Shown in pieces: positions 19,123-28,195 of a DNA stretch of 64,000 bases (position 1 is the first letter of the stretch; every line of letters starts with the position of its first letter). The notes beneath the pieces are model-generated. The model did no database searches. It worked only from the letters and a program-made list of their open reading frames with translations, and had not been told where the DNA came from. Position numbers and translations under genes: made by a program. Source of the DNA: Spirochaeta lutea. GTDB lineage: Bacteria > Spirochaetota > Spirochaetia > DSM-27196 > Salinispiraceae. Where the stretch lies: positions 102,496-166,495 of the forward strand of contig NZ_JNUP01000072.1 of NCBI RefSeq assembly GCF_000758165.1, in the 5' to 3' direction.

Positions 19123-20445
19123 CTAGGGTTTTTGAAAGACCTCGGCAGGGCGGAGCCGGGCAGCCCGCAGGGCAGGAAACAGCGAGGCCAGGACCGAAAC
19201 TCCCAGGGCCGCAGCCAGCAGCAGAAGGGTATCCCCCACCAAGGGCGTTACCGGAATACGTTCGAGGTAGAACTCGGGGTTGATAATCTGAATGCTCTCC
19301 TGCCAGAACAGGGCGGTATTGATAACCCATTCAATTCCCCGGAGAATTTCGTTGATCCAGAGGGAGCACAACATTCCCGCCGTTCCGCCCAGAATGATGC
19401 CCAGACCACCCGAAACCCCGCCGCCGAGGAGCACCACCCCCATAACCCAGGCCGGGGAGGCTCCCAGGGATTTGAGGGTAATCAGCTCCTTCCTCCGTTC
19501 TTCCACCAGGTTGATCATGGTGGAACTGACATTAACTGCCGCAACCAGAAGAATGACCACCATGATCACCAGGAGCATGTTTTTGGTTGCGATGAAGTTC
19601 ATAATCTGCGCCCTCTCGGCATCGTACCAGGTGACCATCCGCCATTGGGGGGACAGTACCCGGGCAATCTCCTCCAACACACTCTGCCCGGCCTGGCTAT
19701 TCCGGCTCAACAGGGGATTAGGGAGGGTAAAGGGATCATCAATTTTCAGGGTGATTTGATCGCTGCTACTGCTCTCATGGAGGATTTCTAACCCCCGCTG
19801 GCGTTGGATGAATACCCAAAGTCTGTCCAGCTCCCGATATCCGCTGGAAACCAGCCCCCGGACCACGAACCGGCTGACCCGGGGCAACAACGCCCCCGTA
19901 GCTCCCCGCCGGACCGTCAGAAGCCGGACCTCGTCTCCAACCCCCACGCCGAGTTCCCGGGCCAGGGCGGTACCTATGAGCAGGTCATCCTCGCCGAGAC
20001 GGAACTCCCCCTCTTCGAGACTCAAGTACTGGCGGACCCCGGGGTCATCCCGGTACCACTCGGGTTCAACTCCCCGGATCTGGACACCGCTATTGCCCAG
20101 ATCCCCCCGGAGAAGACCAAGCCCCCTACGCTCGGGCTGGGCACGAACCACCCCCGGAATCCCGGCAAGAGAATCCAGGGTAGCGGAGAGTTCCTGGGGT
20201 TCCACGGCGAATCGCGACTGGAGCTGGATATGCCCGGATCCCACCTCAATGTACCGGGCGGTGATGCCCTGAATCATCCCATCTGAAACGTGCAGGACCA
20301 CAATCAGGGGTACAATACTCAGCCCTACCCCGATAACCCCGCCCCGGAGCCGGGTGAGGCTGCCCTTCCTCCTGGCCCCGCTTCCCAGGGTGATTCGCAG
20401 GGCGGTAAACGAGAAGGCGAACAACCTGCCGAGCCGGGCCCTCAT
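19123..20445 (-). CDS. FtsX-type ABC permease (LolE/LolC-like)
   Basis: 440 aa inner-membrane protein. An N-terminal membrane helix follows a basic segment (about 30-50). A large periplasmic domain of the MacB/LolCE core type spans about 50-285. Three helices follow (about 285-310, 335-365, 405-430), the FtsX layout. Its ATG overlaps the stop of the ATPase gene (ATGA). With the ATPase and a second permease it forms a set resembling LolCDE, which releases lipoproteins from the inner membrane. The substrate is inferred; spirochaetes carry many lipoproteins, and two lipoprotein genes lie in this window. A MacB-like efflux role cannot be excluded. Confidence 0.9.
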   Translation of the reverse strand: MRARLGRLFAFSFTALRITLGSGARRKGSLTRLRGGVIGVGLSIVPLIVVLHVSDGMIQGITARYIEVGSGHIQLQSRFAVEPQELSATLDSLAGIPGVVRAQPERRGLGLLRGDLGNSGVQIRGVEPEWYRDDPGVRQYLSLEEGEFRLGEDDLLIGTALARELGVGVGDEVRLLTVRRGATGALLPRVSRFVVRGLVSSGYRELDRLWVFIQRQRGLEILHESSSSDQITLKIDDPFTLPNPLLSRNSQAGQSVLEEIARVLSPQWRMVTWYDAERAQIMNFIATKNMLLVIMVVILLVAAVNVSSTMINLVEERRKELITLKSLGASPAWVMGVVLLGGGVSGGLGIILGGTAGMLCSLWINEILRGIEWVINTALFWQESIQIINPEFYLERIPVTPLVGDTLLLLAAALGVSVLASLFPALRAARLRPAEVFQKP

Positions 20446-21125
20446 GGCACCTCCTGGCGGATGACACCCTTACTCAACTCCAGGTGCAGATCGCCGAATC
20501 CGGCGAGTTTTGGGTTGTGGGTTACCAACACCAGGGTCTTACCCAGATCCCTGGCAAGGGAAAACAGCAGTTCCTCAACCTCCCGGGAATGGTACTCATC
20601 GAGATTTCCCGTGGGCTCATCGGCGAGGACAACCTGGGGGTTGTTTACCAGCGCCCGGGCTACCGCGGTCCGTTGGCGTTCACCTCCGGACATTTGGCCG
20701 GGAAAGGCGTTCATCCGGTGGGCGACCCCGACCCGTTCAAGCAGCTCCCGGGCCCGGTCGAGGGCGCCCCGTTTATCACCCCTTGCCATGTAACAGGGCA
20801 GCATAACGTTTTCCAGGGCAGTAAAATCACGCAGTAAATGGTGAAACTGGAAGATGAATCCCACGGTGGAGGTTCGGAAGGGGCCCAGCTCGGTTTCAGA
20901 CAACCGTGAAACCTCCACGCCGGCCACCATGACCCGTCCCCGGCTCGGGCGGTCCATGCCACCCAAGAGATTCAGCAGGGTACTTTTACCCGAGCCGCTC
21001 TCCCCGGTGATCACCACGATGCCCGGGCTAATACTCAGACTGACCTCCCGGATTACCTCCAGGGTCTCCGAGCCGTTGCGGTATTCCTTTTGAACCTGAA
21101 TTAGGTCGATCGTACTGGACTCCAT
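20442..21125 (-). CDS. lolD: ABC transporter ATPase (LolD-like)
   Basis: 227-aa cytoplasmic ATPase of the LolD/MacB/FtsE branch. It has Walker A GESGSGKST (about 39-47), the Q-loop in FIFQFHHLL, the signature MSGGERQR, Walker B VVLADEP with a D-loop GNLD, and the switch histidine in LVTHNP. The length is normal. AAGGAA lies 5 nt upstream of the ATG. It sits between two FtsX-type permease genes and overlaps the second by 4 bp. It should energise that pair, most likely for lipoprotein release. Confidence 0.93.
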   Translation of the reverse strand: MESSTIDLIQVQKEYRNGSETLEVIREVSLSISPGIVVITGESGSGKSTLLNLLGGMDRPSRGRVMVAGVEVSRLSETELGPFRTSTVGFIFQFHHLLRDFTALENVMLPCYMARGDKRGALDRARELLERVGVAHRMNAFPGQMSGGERQRTAVARALVNNPQVVLADEPTGNLDEYHSREVEELLFSLARDLGKTLVLVTHNPKLAGFGDLHLELSKGVIRQEVP

Positions 21126-21159
21126 GGTTATTCCTTCATTCCTATTCCCGCTACTCCCG

Positions 21160-22431
21160 TTATTCCCGCCCCAGGGCTTCCAGGGGATTTATTTGCAGCA
21201 CCGACCGGGAGGCTGCCAGACCTGCGAACACCGCCGACCATAGCCCGAAGAGGGCTACCCATACAACCTCCTGGGGGATGATGTGGACGGGAATCCGGGT
21301 GACAAAGAACATCTGGGGAGAAATTCCTCCGCCGAAGAGGGCGGAAATACCCGAGACGATGGTATTGATATGGTAGCCCAGGAGCAACCCCAATGCCGTC
21401 CCAGCGGAACTGCCCAGCACACCAATGGCCGCCCCCTCCAGAACAAAGATCCGTCGGATCTGCCTGGGCCGGGCTCCCATGGCCTTGAACATTCCGATAT
21501 CCAGGCTGCGTTCATGGATGATACGTCGGAGGCCCTGGAATATATTGACCCCGACCACTAAAAATATCAGGCTGACCAACAGGAACATTATTCCCTTCTC
21601 CACCCGGAGGGCCCCGAAAATTGCCCTGTTCATCTGGCGCCAGCTGAGGATCTGGGTTTGTTCCGGGGTGCCCCCTGGTTTCGCGAGCAGGGAAACAAGC
21701 CCCTCAGACCGGTTTATAAAGACCCGGTCCTGATAACGGTCCCGCAGTTTTATGCCCACGGAAAGAGCACTGTCCCAGCCCAGGTAATCCCGCATGGTTT
21801 GCAGACTCACCAAGGCTATGTTGCGGTCATACTGGTAGTACCCGCTTTCCAGGGTCCCCGCTACCTCCAGGGTTACCTCCTGGGGGTTTCTCAGATCAAG
21901 ATCGGCGGCGCTGATGCTGACCACCGAGATGGAATCTCCGGTTTTCACCCCCAGGAAGCGGGCCAGTTCGTTGCCGAGAACGATGGTTCCGGGGCGGGAA
22001 AAATCCGGGAACCCGGGACGGAGGGTAATCATATCCTGGAGCACCTCGTCCTGCCAGAAATCCCGGGGATCAATTCCCCGGATCTGCATTCCCTGGAGGT
22101 CTGAGAAGTTCCCCTGCACCAGGGCCTGAATGTCCGTGAAGGGAAACCAATGACGAACCAGGGGATCCTCGTCCAAGGCCGCCTGGACCGATTCGGGCAG
22201 TACCTGAGCCCTGCCCCCTGCCCGGCGTATTTGAACATGGAAGCTGCTCAGTTCCAGAATATCCTGGATGGTCCCAACCTGAAACCCGTTCATCACCCCC
22301 AGCACGACGATCAGGGCCATCACACCCACCGCGATGCCGATGATGGAGAGCAGGCTCGTACTGATGCTCCCCTCCCGGCGTCTTGTCCGTAAAAATCTTC
22401 GGGCTATAAACAGCACCCAACTTTCAGCCAT
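21160..22431 (-). CDS. FtsX-type ABC permease (LolC/LolE-like)
   Basis: 423 aa. The N-terminus has the family motif ARRFLRTRRREG before the first membrane helix (about 24-48, ending VLGVMNGFQ). A periplasmic core domain (about 50-280) follows, then three helices (about 285-305, 330-360, 385-410). This matches LolC/LolE more closely than MacB, which has its ATPase fused. It is encoded upstream of the ATPase gene, so permease-ATPase-permease is the gene order. The ATG overlaps the preceding stop by one base (TGATG). The two permeases are divergent paralogues, suggesting a heterodimer. Confidence 0.92.
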   Translation of the reverse strand: MAESWVLFIARRFLRTRRREGSISTSLLSIIGIAVGVMALIVVLGVMNGFQVGTIQDILELSSFHVQIRRAGGRAQVLPESVQAALDEDPLVRHWFPFTDIQALVQGNFSDLQGMQIRGIDPRDFWQDEVLQDMITLRPGFPDFSRPGTIVLGNELARFLGVKTGDSISVVSISAADLDLRNPQEVTLEVAGTLESGYYQYDRNIALVSLQTMRDYLGWDSALSVGIKLRDRYQDRVFINRSEGLVSLLAKPGGTPEQTQILSWRQMNRAIFGALRVEKGIMFLLVSLIFLVVGVNIFQGLRRIIHERSLDIGMFKAMGARPRQIRRIFVLEGAAIGVLGSSAGTALGLLLGYHINTIVSGISALFGGGISPQMFFVTRIPVHIIPQEVVWVALFGLWSAVFAGLAASRSVLQINPLEALGRE

Positions 22432-23636
22432 CAGTTTTGCTCCCCGGAGGAAATCTCGTATCTCCGGGTCCGTACAACCCTGCCCTGGGAGATATCCTCC
22501 TCCATGTATCGGCGCCCGTCCCGATAGTAGATCCGCAGTACCAGGGCCGATCCGCGGAAAATCTCTTCAATCCGCACCGATGTCTCCCCATCCGGATAGC
22601 TCACCCTCATGACAAGCTCCCCGTTCTCCCGGATCTCTTCTCCCCGGAGCTCATCTCCGGCGTATAGATAGTCGGTACGCTGGACAAACCCCTTCTGGGT
22701 AATGATGCGGGACAGTATATCCTGGCTTTCTTCCCGGTATTGGATCTGCTCCCTCCGAACAACCGCGGTTCCGCGGTACTCTTCCTGGGAAACCAGGGCT
22801 CCCTGGGCAGAATACTGGGACACCCGCCGGTCCACCGGTGCATCCTTGGCGGTGTAGATCCGTTCCACCTCATATCCCTGGTCGTTTCCGGGTACGGGAT
22901 AGCTCCAGGTCTCCTGCCAGACCAGGATACCACCGCGGTAATACAGCTGCCCCGTCTGCCTGCCCTCAGCATCGTAGTTGCGCAGGGTAAGATCACCCCC
23001 TGACGCTTCGGCAATCTGGCTCAATCTATCCCCCTGCCAGCGGTACCTGAGCTCTGAGCTGCTGCCGCCGTTCTCCCGGCGGTACTCTCCCATAGAAACC
23101 AGTCGTCCGTCGGCCCGGTACCCGAAGATGCGCCGGGAGGTTTGGACACCCCCGGGGTCAAAAAAATACTGGGCCAACACCCCCAGGGGCCCGGTGATTT
23201 CGATACGAAGCTCCCGCAGCTCCCCATCCTCATAGCGCCCCCCCGCTTCCATTCCCCGGGCATCCGGGAGTGAGGCGGCGGCGTCAGCGGCAAGGGCTGC
23301 CAGGGGGAGGGAAAAAAGCGCAACCTGCTGGGGGGCTGAGTCCCCGCTGCCCGAAAGCGGGCTGCCCAGGTCCCGGGGCCGCCAGGTAAGCAGATTGGAG
23401 ATAGGGAATCGTTGGGTCTGTCGGGGTGATTCGACTGTCCCTGAGACGATGAAATCACCCTGACTGCCGTACAATCCCACCAGGGTCGCGTTCCGCTGTC
23501 CCTCCAGGAGATCCAGGAGTTGGACCTGGTCCCGGGGGATTTCCGGCGGCTCGGTTTGGGCCCGGAGCGCCGGGGCGGCGGATAGGATGAGGAGGATACA
23601 GCCTAATGCCTGGGTTGGACCGGGGCGGGATTTCAT
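22431..23636 (-). CDS. Exported beta-strand-repeat protein, unknown function
   Basis: 401 aa with a cleavable signal peptide (KSRPGPTQ, hydrophobic core, ALRAQ near 26). The rest is dominated by short repeats of the type YxxxGxLxxxxxYR and YDAEGRQTGQLYYRGG, resembling toxin_WG/MORN-like or YD-type beta repeats that form extended sheets. No catalytic motif is seen. It lies between ftsY (6 bp upstream) and the LolC-like permease (1-bp overlap), so it is in the same transcript as the ABC exporter. A periplasmic partner of that exporter would fit, but this is position-based inference. Confidence 0.75.
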   Translation of the reverse strand: MKSRPGPTQALGCILLILSAAPALRAQTEPPEIPRDQVQLLDLLEGQRNATLVGLYGSQGDFIVSGTVESPRQTQRFPISNLLTWRPRDLGSPLSGSGDSAPQQVALFSLPLAALAADAAASLPDARGMEAGGRYEDGELRELRIEITGPLGVLAQYFFDPGGVQTSRRIFGYRADGRLVSMGEYRRENGGSSSELRYRWQGDRLSQIAEASGGDLTLRNYDAEGRQTGQLYYRGGILVWQETWSYPVPGNDQGYEVERIYTAKDAPVDRRVSQYSAQGALVSQEEYRGTAVVRREQIQYREESQDILSRIITQKGFVQRTDYLYAGDELRGEEIRENGELVMRVSYPDGETSVRIEEIFRGSALVLRIYYRDGRRYMEEDISQGRVVRTRRYEISSGEQN

Positions 23637-23642
23637 ACAGGG

Positions 23643-24599
23643 CTATCCGATTCTCTCGACAAGATCCTGGATGAACTGATCCGGATTAAACACGTGAAAA
23701 TCGTCATAGCGCTCCCCGGTCCCAAGAAACAAGAAGGGAATACCCAGCTGCCGGGAAATGCTGACCGCCAGACCACCCTTGGCGGTGGAATCGTACTTGC
23801 TGAGGATGATTCCGTCGATTCCCAGGGCTTCGTGGAACACCTGAGCCTGTTGCAGACCGTTTTGCCCGGTGGTAGCATCAATTACAAGGATTTTTTTATA
23901 GTTCCCGGCCTCAACCTTGGAGCGGACGATCTTATCCACCTTCTGAAGCTCCTTAACCAGGTGGGCCTTATTGTGCAGACGTCCTGCGGTGTCGGCGATC
24001 ACCAGCTCCTCACCCCGGGAGGCAGCGCTGTTCAAGCCGTCGAAGATGACCGCCCCGGAGTCGGATCCGGTGTTCTGGCGTACGCACCGTACGCCCAGGC
24101 GTTCCCCATGGGTTTGCAGCTGTTCCACCGCAGCCGCCCGGAAGGTATCTCCGGCTGCCAATACAATGCCCTTATCGTAGCCCCGGCTCTTGTAAAAATG
24201 GGCCAATTTGGCAATGGAGGTGGTTTTTCCGACCCCGTTAACCCCCAGCACCAAAAAACAGTTCAAGCTGCCGGACTCGGGTGAGAGACCATCGGTTTTC
24301 ACACTGCCCCGGAGCAGTTCAACCAAGGCGCTACGCAGGTCGTCTTCGTTTTTCAATCGCTGTTTTTTTGCAAGCCCGGAGAGTTCATCCACCAACTCAG
24401 CGGCAAACCGGGGACCGAGGTCGGCCTCGATCAGCATATCTTCCAGGTCTTCGTAAAACTGCTCGGTGTCCGGGCCGAGGGAAAAGAGCTTCGCGAATAG
24501 CGAGCCCCTGCTGCGCTGGGAGGTGCGGGCCCTGGGGTTTGGAGATTCCTCGGCATTCTGAGCCTTCTGGGTCCGTTCCTTTTTACCAAAACCAAACAT
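23643..24599 (-). CDS. ftsY: Signal recognition particle receptor FtsY
   Basis: SRP-GTPase that docks ribosome-SRP complexes at the membrane. 318 aa: a short basic/acidic N-terminal segment, the helical N domain (about 30-95), and the G domain. G1 is GVNGVGKTTSIAKL (about 120-133), followed by the DTAGR motif, and the G4/closing-loop region reads SKYDSTAKGG where TKLDGTAKGG is usual. The long acidic A domain of E. coli FtsY is absent, as in many bacteria. AAGGAG lies 7 nt upstream of the ATG. It is the first gene of the operon that continues through the Lol-like exporter to mcsA, mcsB and clpC, grouping membrane targeting with quality control. Confidence 0.96.
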   Translation of the reverse strand: MFGFGKKERTQKAQNAEESPNPRARTSQRSRGSLFAKLFSLGPDTEQFYEDLEDMLIEADLGPRFAAELVDELSGLAKKQRLKNEDDLRSALVELLRGSVKTDGLSPESGSLNCFLVLGVNGVGKTTSIAKLAHFYKSRGYDKGIVLAAGDTFRAAAVEQLQTHGERLGVRCVRQNTGSDSGAVIFDGLNSAASRGEELVIADTAGRLHNKAHLVKELQKVDKIVRSKVEAGNYKKILVIDATTGQNGLQQAQVFHEALGIDGIILSKYDSTAKGGLAVSISRQLGIPFLFLGTGERYDDFHVFNPDQFIQDLVERIG

Positions 24600-24668
24600 T
24601 CGTTCTCCTTATATCGTACCAACATCTTGTACCGGTATCGAGTACCGGCCCTTCACAACCCGGATGGG

Positions 24669-26411
24669 TTACCGGGTCTGAGCCAGCCTGGCGGCATTTC
24701 CATAGTCTATAATATGCACGATTGCATTAACAATTGATGCCCCTGCAAGGCCGATTCCCAAATTTCTTGCGGTGTAGAGGCTGTTTGCCCGGTTCCGAAG
24801 GGAGGTCGTAAGGGGATCAGCGGCCCCCGTGTCTGGCCGGGACTGGAGGGTCCTGGCCGCCTCGTCGTAGAAGCCGTTCAGGATCAGGGGTACCGCCACC
24901 CCGACAATGGTGAAACCCAGGGCACCGTAGAGACGGTCCCGCTTATACTTCACCTGGGCCTCCCAGTCTATCCGGTCATCCAGGAGGCTCACCTGAACAT
25001 CTACCGGTTTCTGGGGTTCTACCTGATCCCTCGTCAGCACCAGGGTCCGGGGGTGATAGCCTTGGTGTCCCAGGGTTAGCACACTGGGAAGAGAGGGCAG
25101 GTCAACGTATCCCGGAGCGGTTCCTGCGGGGTGGGAGTTGTTCAAAATCCAGGCTTCACCGGGCAGGGAGTCGATCCTGGCGGCGGCAATGAGCCGGGGT
25201 TGGAGGATGATCCGGAGCTGGGGAAAACCATCTTCTTGAACCGTGATACTCCGTCGGCTGGGGCGAAACTCCTGGCGGGACACCTCAATTTCGTGGGTTC
25301 CAGGGGGTAAAAACCGGGTTTGGTAGGACCCGATACCCACCTCCTCGCCGTTTATCTTGATACGCCCCCCCCGGGGAATGGATTGGATGGAGATCCCTGC
25401 CCAGGGCAGTCCGCTGATTACCCGCGCCGGCAGGTATGCCCGCTCCCTGGCCAGGCTGGGAATCTCATCCAATAATCCGTCTATCTCGTCGTAATAGACT
25501 ATCCGGTTCTCCAGGGCGTTATACAGGGCCACCCGGGCGGAGTAATAGGGGCTTCCTCTGAAAAACGGTTCAAGGCTTCCTAGCAGTATCCACCACACCC
25601 CCTGCTTCTCCGACAATCGGGCAAGGGCATCCAATAGAATGGTCGAATCCTGGGAGAATCCCTGGCTCTCCAAAATCGATGCAATGTCGCCGGGTATCTC
25701 CCGAAGCAGGTCCGCTTCCCCCTGCACCAGGGGGATGGCCTTCATCAGATCCCGGGCCATGGTCCTCCCCTCCCGGTTCAGAACCCACAGCTGGGCCAGG
25801 GCATCACGGATCTGCTTTTCCAGGTTCTCCTGGTTCCCCGGGGCTGTTCCGAGACGGATCTGCTCAGTTTGGGAATACAGGCGGTCAAGGTTTCCAATAA
25901 TGCTCCGCCTCAGGGATGCGCAAAGCCGGTCTGCCAGAGCTTCCTGCCAGGCGGGCTGGGCCCCGGGCGAAACCAGGGGGATCTGATCTACCTCGGAGAG
26001 CAGTACCTCTGGAACGCGCAGGGAGGTGTATGCCCGGGTTGCGGTGCGGGTCATCCACTCATCGGGGTACCGCGGGGGTTGAAAGAGGGGCAGGGATAGA
26101 ATACGCAGGCTGGCGGTGAGGGGGTGTTTTGCCCATTCCTGGGCCAGGCTTTTCTCCAGGGCTGCACGAGCCTGTTCCATCCGGGGTTCATCACCGGGAT
26201 GGGCTCCCTGGTAGTACCTCTGTGGAAGGGAGGACTCAGAGGCTTGGGATACATCCTGAGGGGGCGGTGCGGCTTCCGGTGCTTCAGCTAGGCCGGGGGA
26301 ATCCGAGCCCCCGGGGACCGTCGCTTCCGGCTGGTCGGCTGATACCAGGGGCATTGAAATCACCATAACACCAAAAACCCACAGGGCTGATAGGAAATAC
26401 CGAACCCTCAT
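24669..26411 (-). CDS. PEGA-domain exported protein with C-terminal membrane helices
   Basis: 580 aa from the ATG at 26411, which overlaps the response-regulator stop (ATGA); the frame is open further upstream but only across that gene. A signal peptide (residues 1-26, ending SADQ) leads into a Pro/Glu-rich segment, a helical region of about 250 residues, and a PEGA domain (about 345-410: GRIKINGEEVGIG, PPGTHEIEVSRQEFRPS). PEGA domains are surface or periplasmic beta-sandwiches. Two hydrophobic stretches (about 490-512 and 550-572) suggest anchoring near the C-terminus. No enzymatic motif is visible. Related multi-part exported proteins with PEGA domains are common in spirochaetes. Co-expression with a CheY-like protein is clear from the overlap; a functional link is unknown. 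Confidence 0.82.
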   Translation of the reverse strand: MRVRYFLSALWVFGVMVISMPLVSADQPEATVPGGSDSPGLAEAPEAAPPPQDVSQASESSLPQRYYQGAHPGDEPRMEQARAALEKSLAQEWAKHPLTASLRILSLPLFQPPRYPDEWMTRTATRAYTSLRVPEVLLSEVDQIPLVSPGAQPAWQEALADRLCASLRRSIIGNLDRLYSQTEQIRLGTAPGNQENLEKQIRDALAQLWVLNREGRTMARDLMKAIPLVQGEADLLREIPGDIASILESQGFSQDSTILLDALARLSEKQGVWWILLGSLEPFFRGSPYYSARVALYNALENRIVYYDEIDGLLDEIPSLARERAYLPARVISGLPWAGISIQSIPRGGRIKINGEEVGIGSYQTRFLPPGTHEIEVSRQEFRPSRRSITVQEDGFPQLRIILQPRLIAAARIDSLPGEAWILNNSHPAGTAPGYVDLPSLPSVLTLGHQGYHPRTLVLTRDQVEPQKPVDVQVSLLDDRIDWEAQVKYKRDRLYGALGFTIVGVAVPLILNGFYDEAARTLQSRPDTGAADPLTTSLRNRANSLYTARNLGIGLAGASIVNAIVHIIDYGNAARLAQTR

Positions 26412-26806
26412 AGCCCCAATCCCGGTCCGGTTTTCCCTCGAGCCCGCTCCAGGGCACTGACGACCCGTTGGGGGCGGAATGGTTTTACGATGTAATCCCT
26501 GGCTCCTATCTGAAGGGCCCGAATGATGAGGGATTCCTCGGAGAGGGTTGAGCACATGACCACCCTGGCGGCGGGATCGTAGGCGAGGATTTTCTTCAGG
26601 GCGGTAATTCCATCCATAACAGGCATGGTAATGTCGAGAAGCACCAAATCCGGTTCAAGCATGACGTAACTTCGCACGCCTTCCCTACCGTTGGATGCGG
26701 TTCCGGCTATGGCAAACCCGCCTGACTCAGCAGCCTTGGCCATTAAATCACGCATAAAACCGAGATCATCAATGATAAGCACCCCTGGTTGCTTCTCTTC
26801 TGCCAT
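26408..26806 (-). CDS. Stand-alone CheY-like response regulator
   Basis: 132 aa, a single receiver domain with no output domain. The acidic pocket is IIDD (12-13), the phosphoacceptor Asp is in LVLLDITMPVMDG (about 58), the switch Ser/Thr is in MCSTLSEES (about 86) and the Lys is in VKPF (about 108). No histidine kinase gene is nearby. Its stop overlaps the start of the PEGA-protein gene by 4 bp. The sequence resembles chemotaxis or twitching-type CheY proteins rather than DNA-binding regulators. The target is unknown; flagellar switch, a remote kinase cascade or a diguanylate cyclase are all possible. Confidence 0.92.
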   Translation of the reverse strand: MAEEKQPGVLIIDDLGFMRDLMAKAAESGGFAIAGTASNGREGVRSYVMLEPDLVLLDITMPVMDGITALKKILAYDPAARVVMCSTLSEESLIIRALQIGARDYIVKPFRPQRVVSALERARGKTGPGLGL

Positions 26807-26936
26807 CTGAGCGTGTTCCTTTCTCCTGAGAGGTTTCCGGGACCCCTAGGTACCGCTTTCCCAATCCCGTACCGCGAAGCCCTGAAGATCTTTCCCCGTC
26901 CGGTTCATTGTTGACCGGTCCGGCACCGGGCTTGGT

Positions 26937-28065
26937 CTACTGGTTCGATCGAACGCTTCCGCCGGTTTTACGGGCCCATTCCTGCTTGAGAAATGCCTCG
27001 ATAAAGGGATCAAGATCCCCGTCCATTACGGCTTGGATGTTCCCGGTTTCGGTCTTGGTACGGGCATCCTTGACCATGGTATAGGGTTGAAACACATAGG
27101 ATCGGATTTGGTTACCCCAGGAAATATCCTTCTTCTCTGCGGCGGATTCCTGGCGTTCTTTATCCCGCTGCTCCTCGTAATACTCGTACAGCCGGCTGCG
27201 GAGCATCTTCATGGCAAAATCGCGGTTTTTATGCTGACTACGTTCGTTTTGACATTGAACCACGATTCCCGTCTCAAGATGGGTTATCCGCACCGCCGAA
27301 TCGGTTTTATTAACATGCTGTCCTCCGGCTCCTCCGGCCCGGTAGGTATCAACCCGGATATCCTCCGGCTTGATAGTCACATCAATGTCGTCATCCAATA
27401 CGGGCGAGACATACACCGATGCAAAGGAGGTATGCCTGCGTCCCCCGGAGTCGAAGGGACTGATACGAACCAGTCTATGCACCCCCGTCTCGCCTCGGAG
27501 GTAGCCGAAGGCGTAGTTCCCGGTAAGCTGGAGGGTGACGGATTTAACCCCGCCCTCGGCCTCCTGGTAATCCAGGGTCTGAATTCCATAGCCGTGCTGT
27601 TCTGCCCACCGGCTGTACATCCGAAGCAGCATGGCTGCCCAATCGTTTGCCTCGGTTCCGCCTGCACCCGCATGGACGGTCAGGAATACTGGATTATCAT
27701 CCTGGGGGCCGTTAAGAAGCTCCAGGATCCGCAGCTTTTCATAGCCCATCCGGGCTTCGTCATAGAGCTGCCGGATTTCTTCTTCCTGATCCCGGTCATT
27801 TTCGGAAACGGCCAGGTCGTAGAGGGTTCGGAGGTCTTCCATATCCCGGGTCAGGGCTTCCCAGGGTTCAATGCGGTCGCGGTGACGCTTTATATCCTGG
27901 AGAATTTTTTCTGCCCGTTCCCTGGAATCCCAGAATGCGGGATCTGCTGTTTTTGATTCTAACTCTGCAATGGTATGCCGTATCCCCGCGGGGTCAAAGA
28001 TCCCTCCAGGTGCTGGTAATCTGCTGGTCTAGCTCAGCGATGGGGGCTTGAAGATCCTCAAGCAT
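26937..28065 (-). CDS. prfB: Peptide chain release factor 2, +1 programmed frameshift
   Basis: Releases nascent chains at UGA and UAA. The reading frame begins at the ATG at 28065 (MLEDLQAPIAELDQQI) and meets an in-frame TGA at 27996-27994 after 23 codons. Shifting +1 at CTT-TGA-C continues as DPAGIRHTIAELESKTADP and on to 26937, giving about 375 aa, the normal RF2 length. Domain motifs include ISPFDSGGRRHTSF, which contains the SPF stop-codon tripeptide, and the catalytic GGQ in RAGGAGGQHVNKT (about 246-248). GAGGAG lies upstream of the ATG, with a promoter at 28125-28153. UGA recognition by RF2 itself allows autoregulation, as in E. coli. Confidence 0.97.
27994..28007 (-). promoter_or_regulatory. 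prfB +1 recoding site
   Basis: On the minus strand GGAGGGAT is followed by CTT TGA C. The Shine-Dalgarno-like GGAGGG lies immediately upstream of the slippery CTT, as in E. coli prfB, and the internal TGA is the regulatory stop. Confidence 0.95.
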
Positions 28066-28124
28066 GGTAGTCTCCTCGTAGGTGATGATTTCGGCGTCGG
28101 ATTTTGAACTGAGCCGGCCCTGGT

Positions 28125-28153
28125 AGTATACAATCCTCAACTTGTCTCGACAA
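28125..28153 (-). promoter_or_regulatory. Promoter of prfB, overlapped by a palindrome
   Basis: TTGTCG (28153-28148), 17 bp, TATACT (28130-28125) on the minus strand, leaving a leader of about 55 nt before the prfB ATG with its own ribosome binding site. The palindrome CTTGTC-TC-GACAAG (28141-28154) covers the -35 box and could be an operator for prfB or for the divergent gene. Confidence 0.6.
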
Positions 28154-28159
28154 GACATG

Positions 28160-28188
28160 TAGAAAAATCGAGAAATGCCGATTATTAT
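28160..28188 (+). promoter_or_regulatory. Promoter of the exported protein at 28196 (leaderless)
   Basis: TAGAAA (28160-28165), 17 bp, TATTAT (28183-28188). The ATG at 28196 lies 7 nt after the -10 box, where transcription should begin, and no ribosome binding site is present. Confidence 0.5.
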
Positions 28189-28195
28189 GGGTATG

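Noticed and set aside
26807-26936. Possible terminator between prfB and the response-regulator gene
   Set aside because: Several CCGG-rich short repeats occur but no stem is followed by a T-run.
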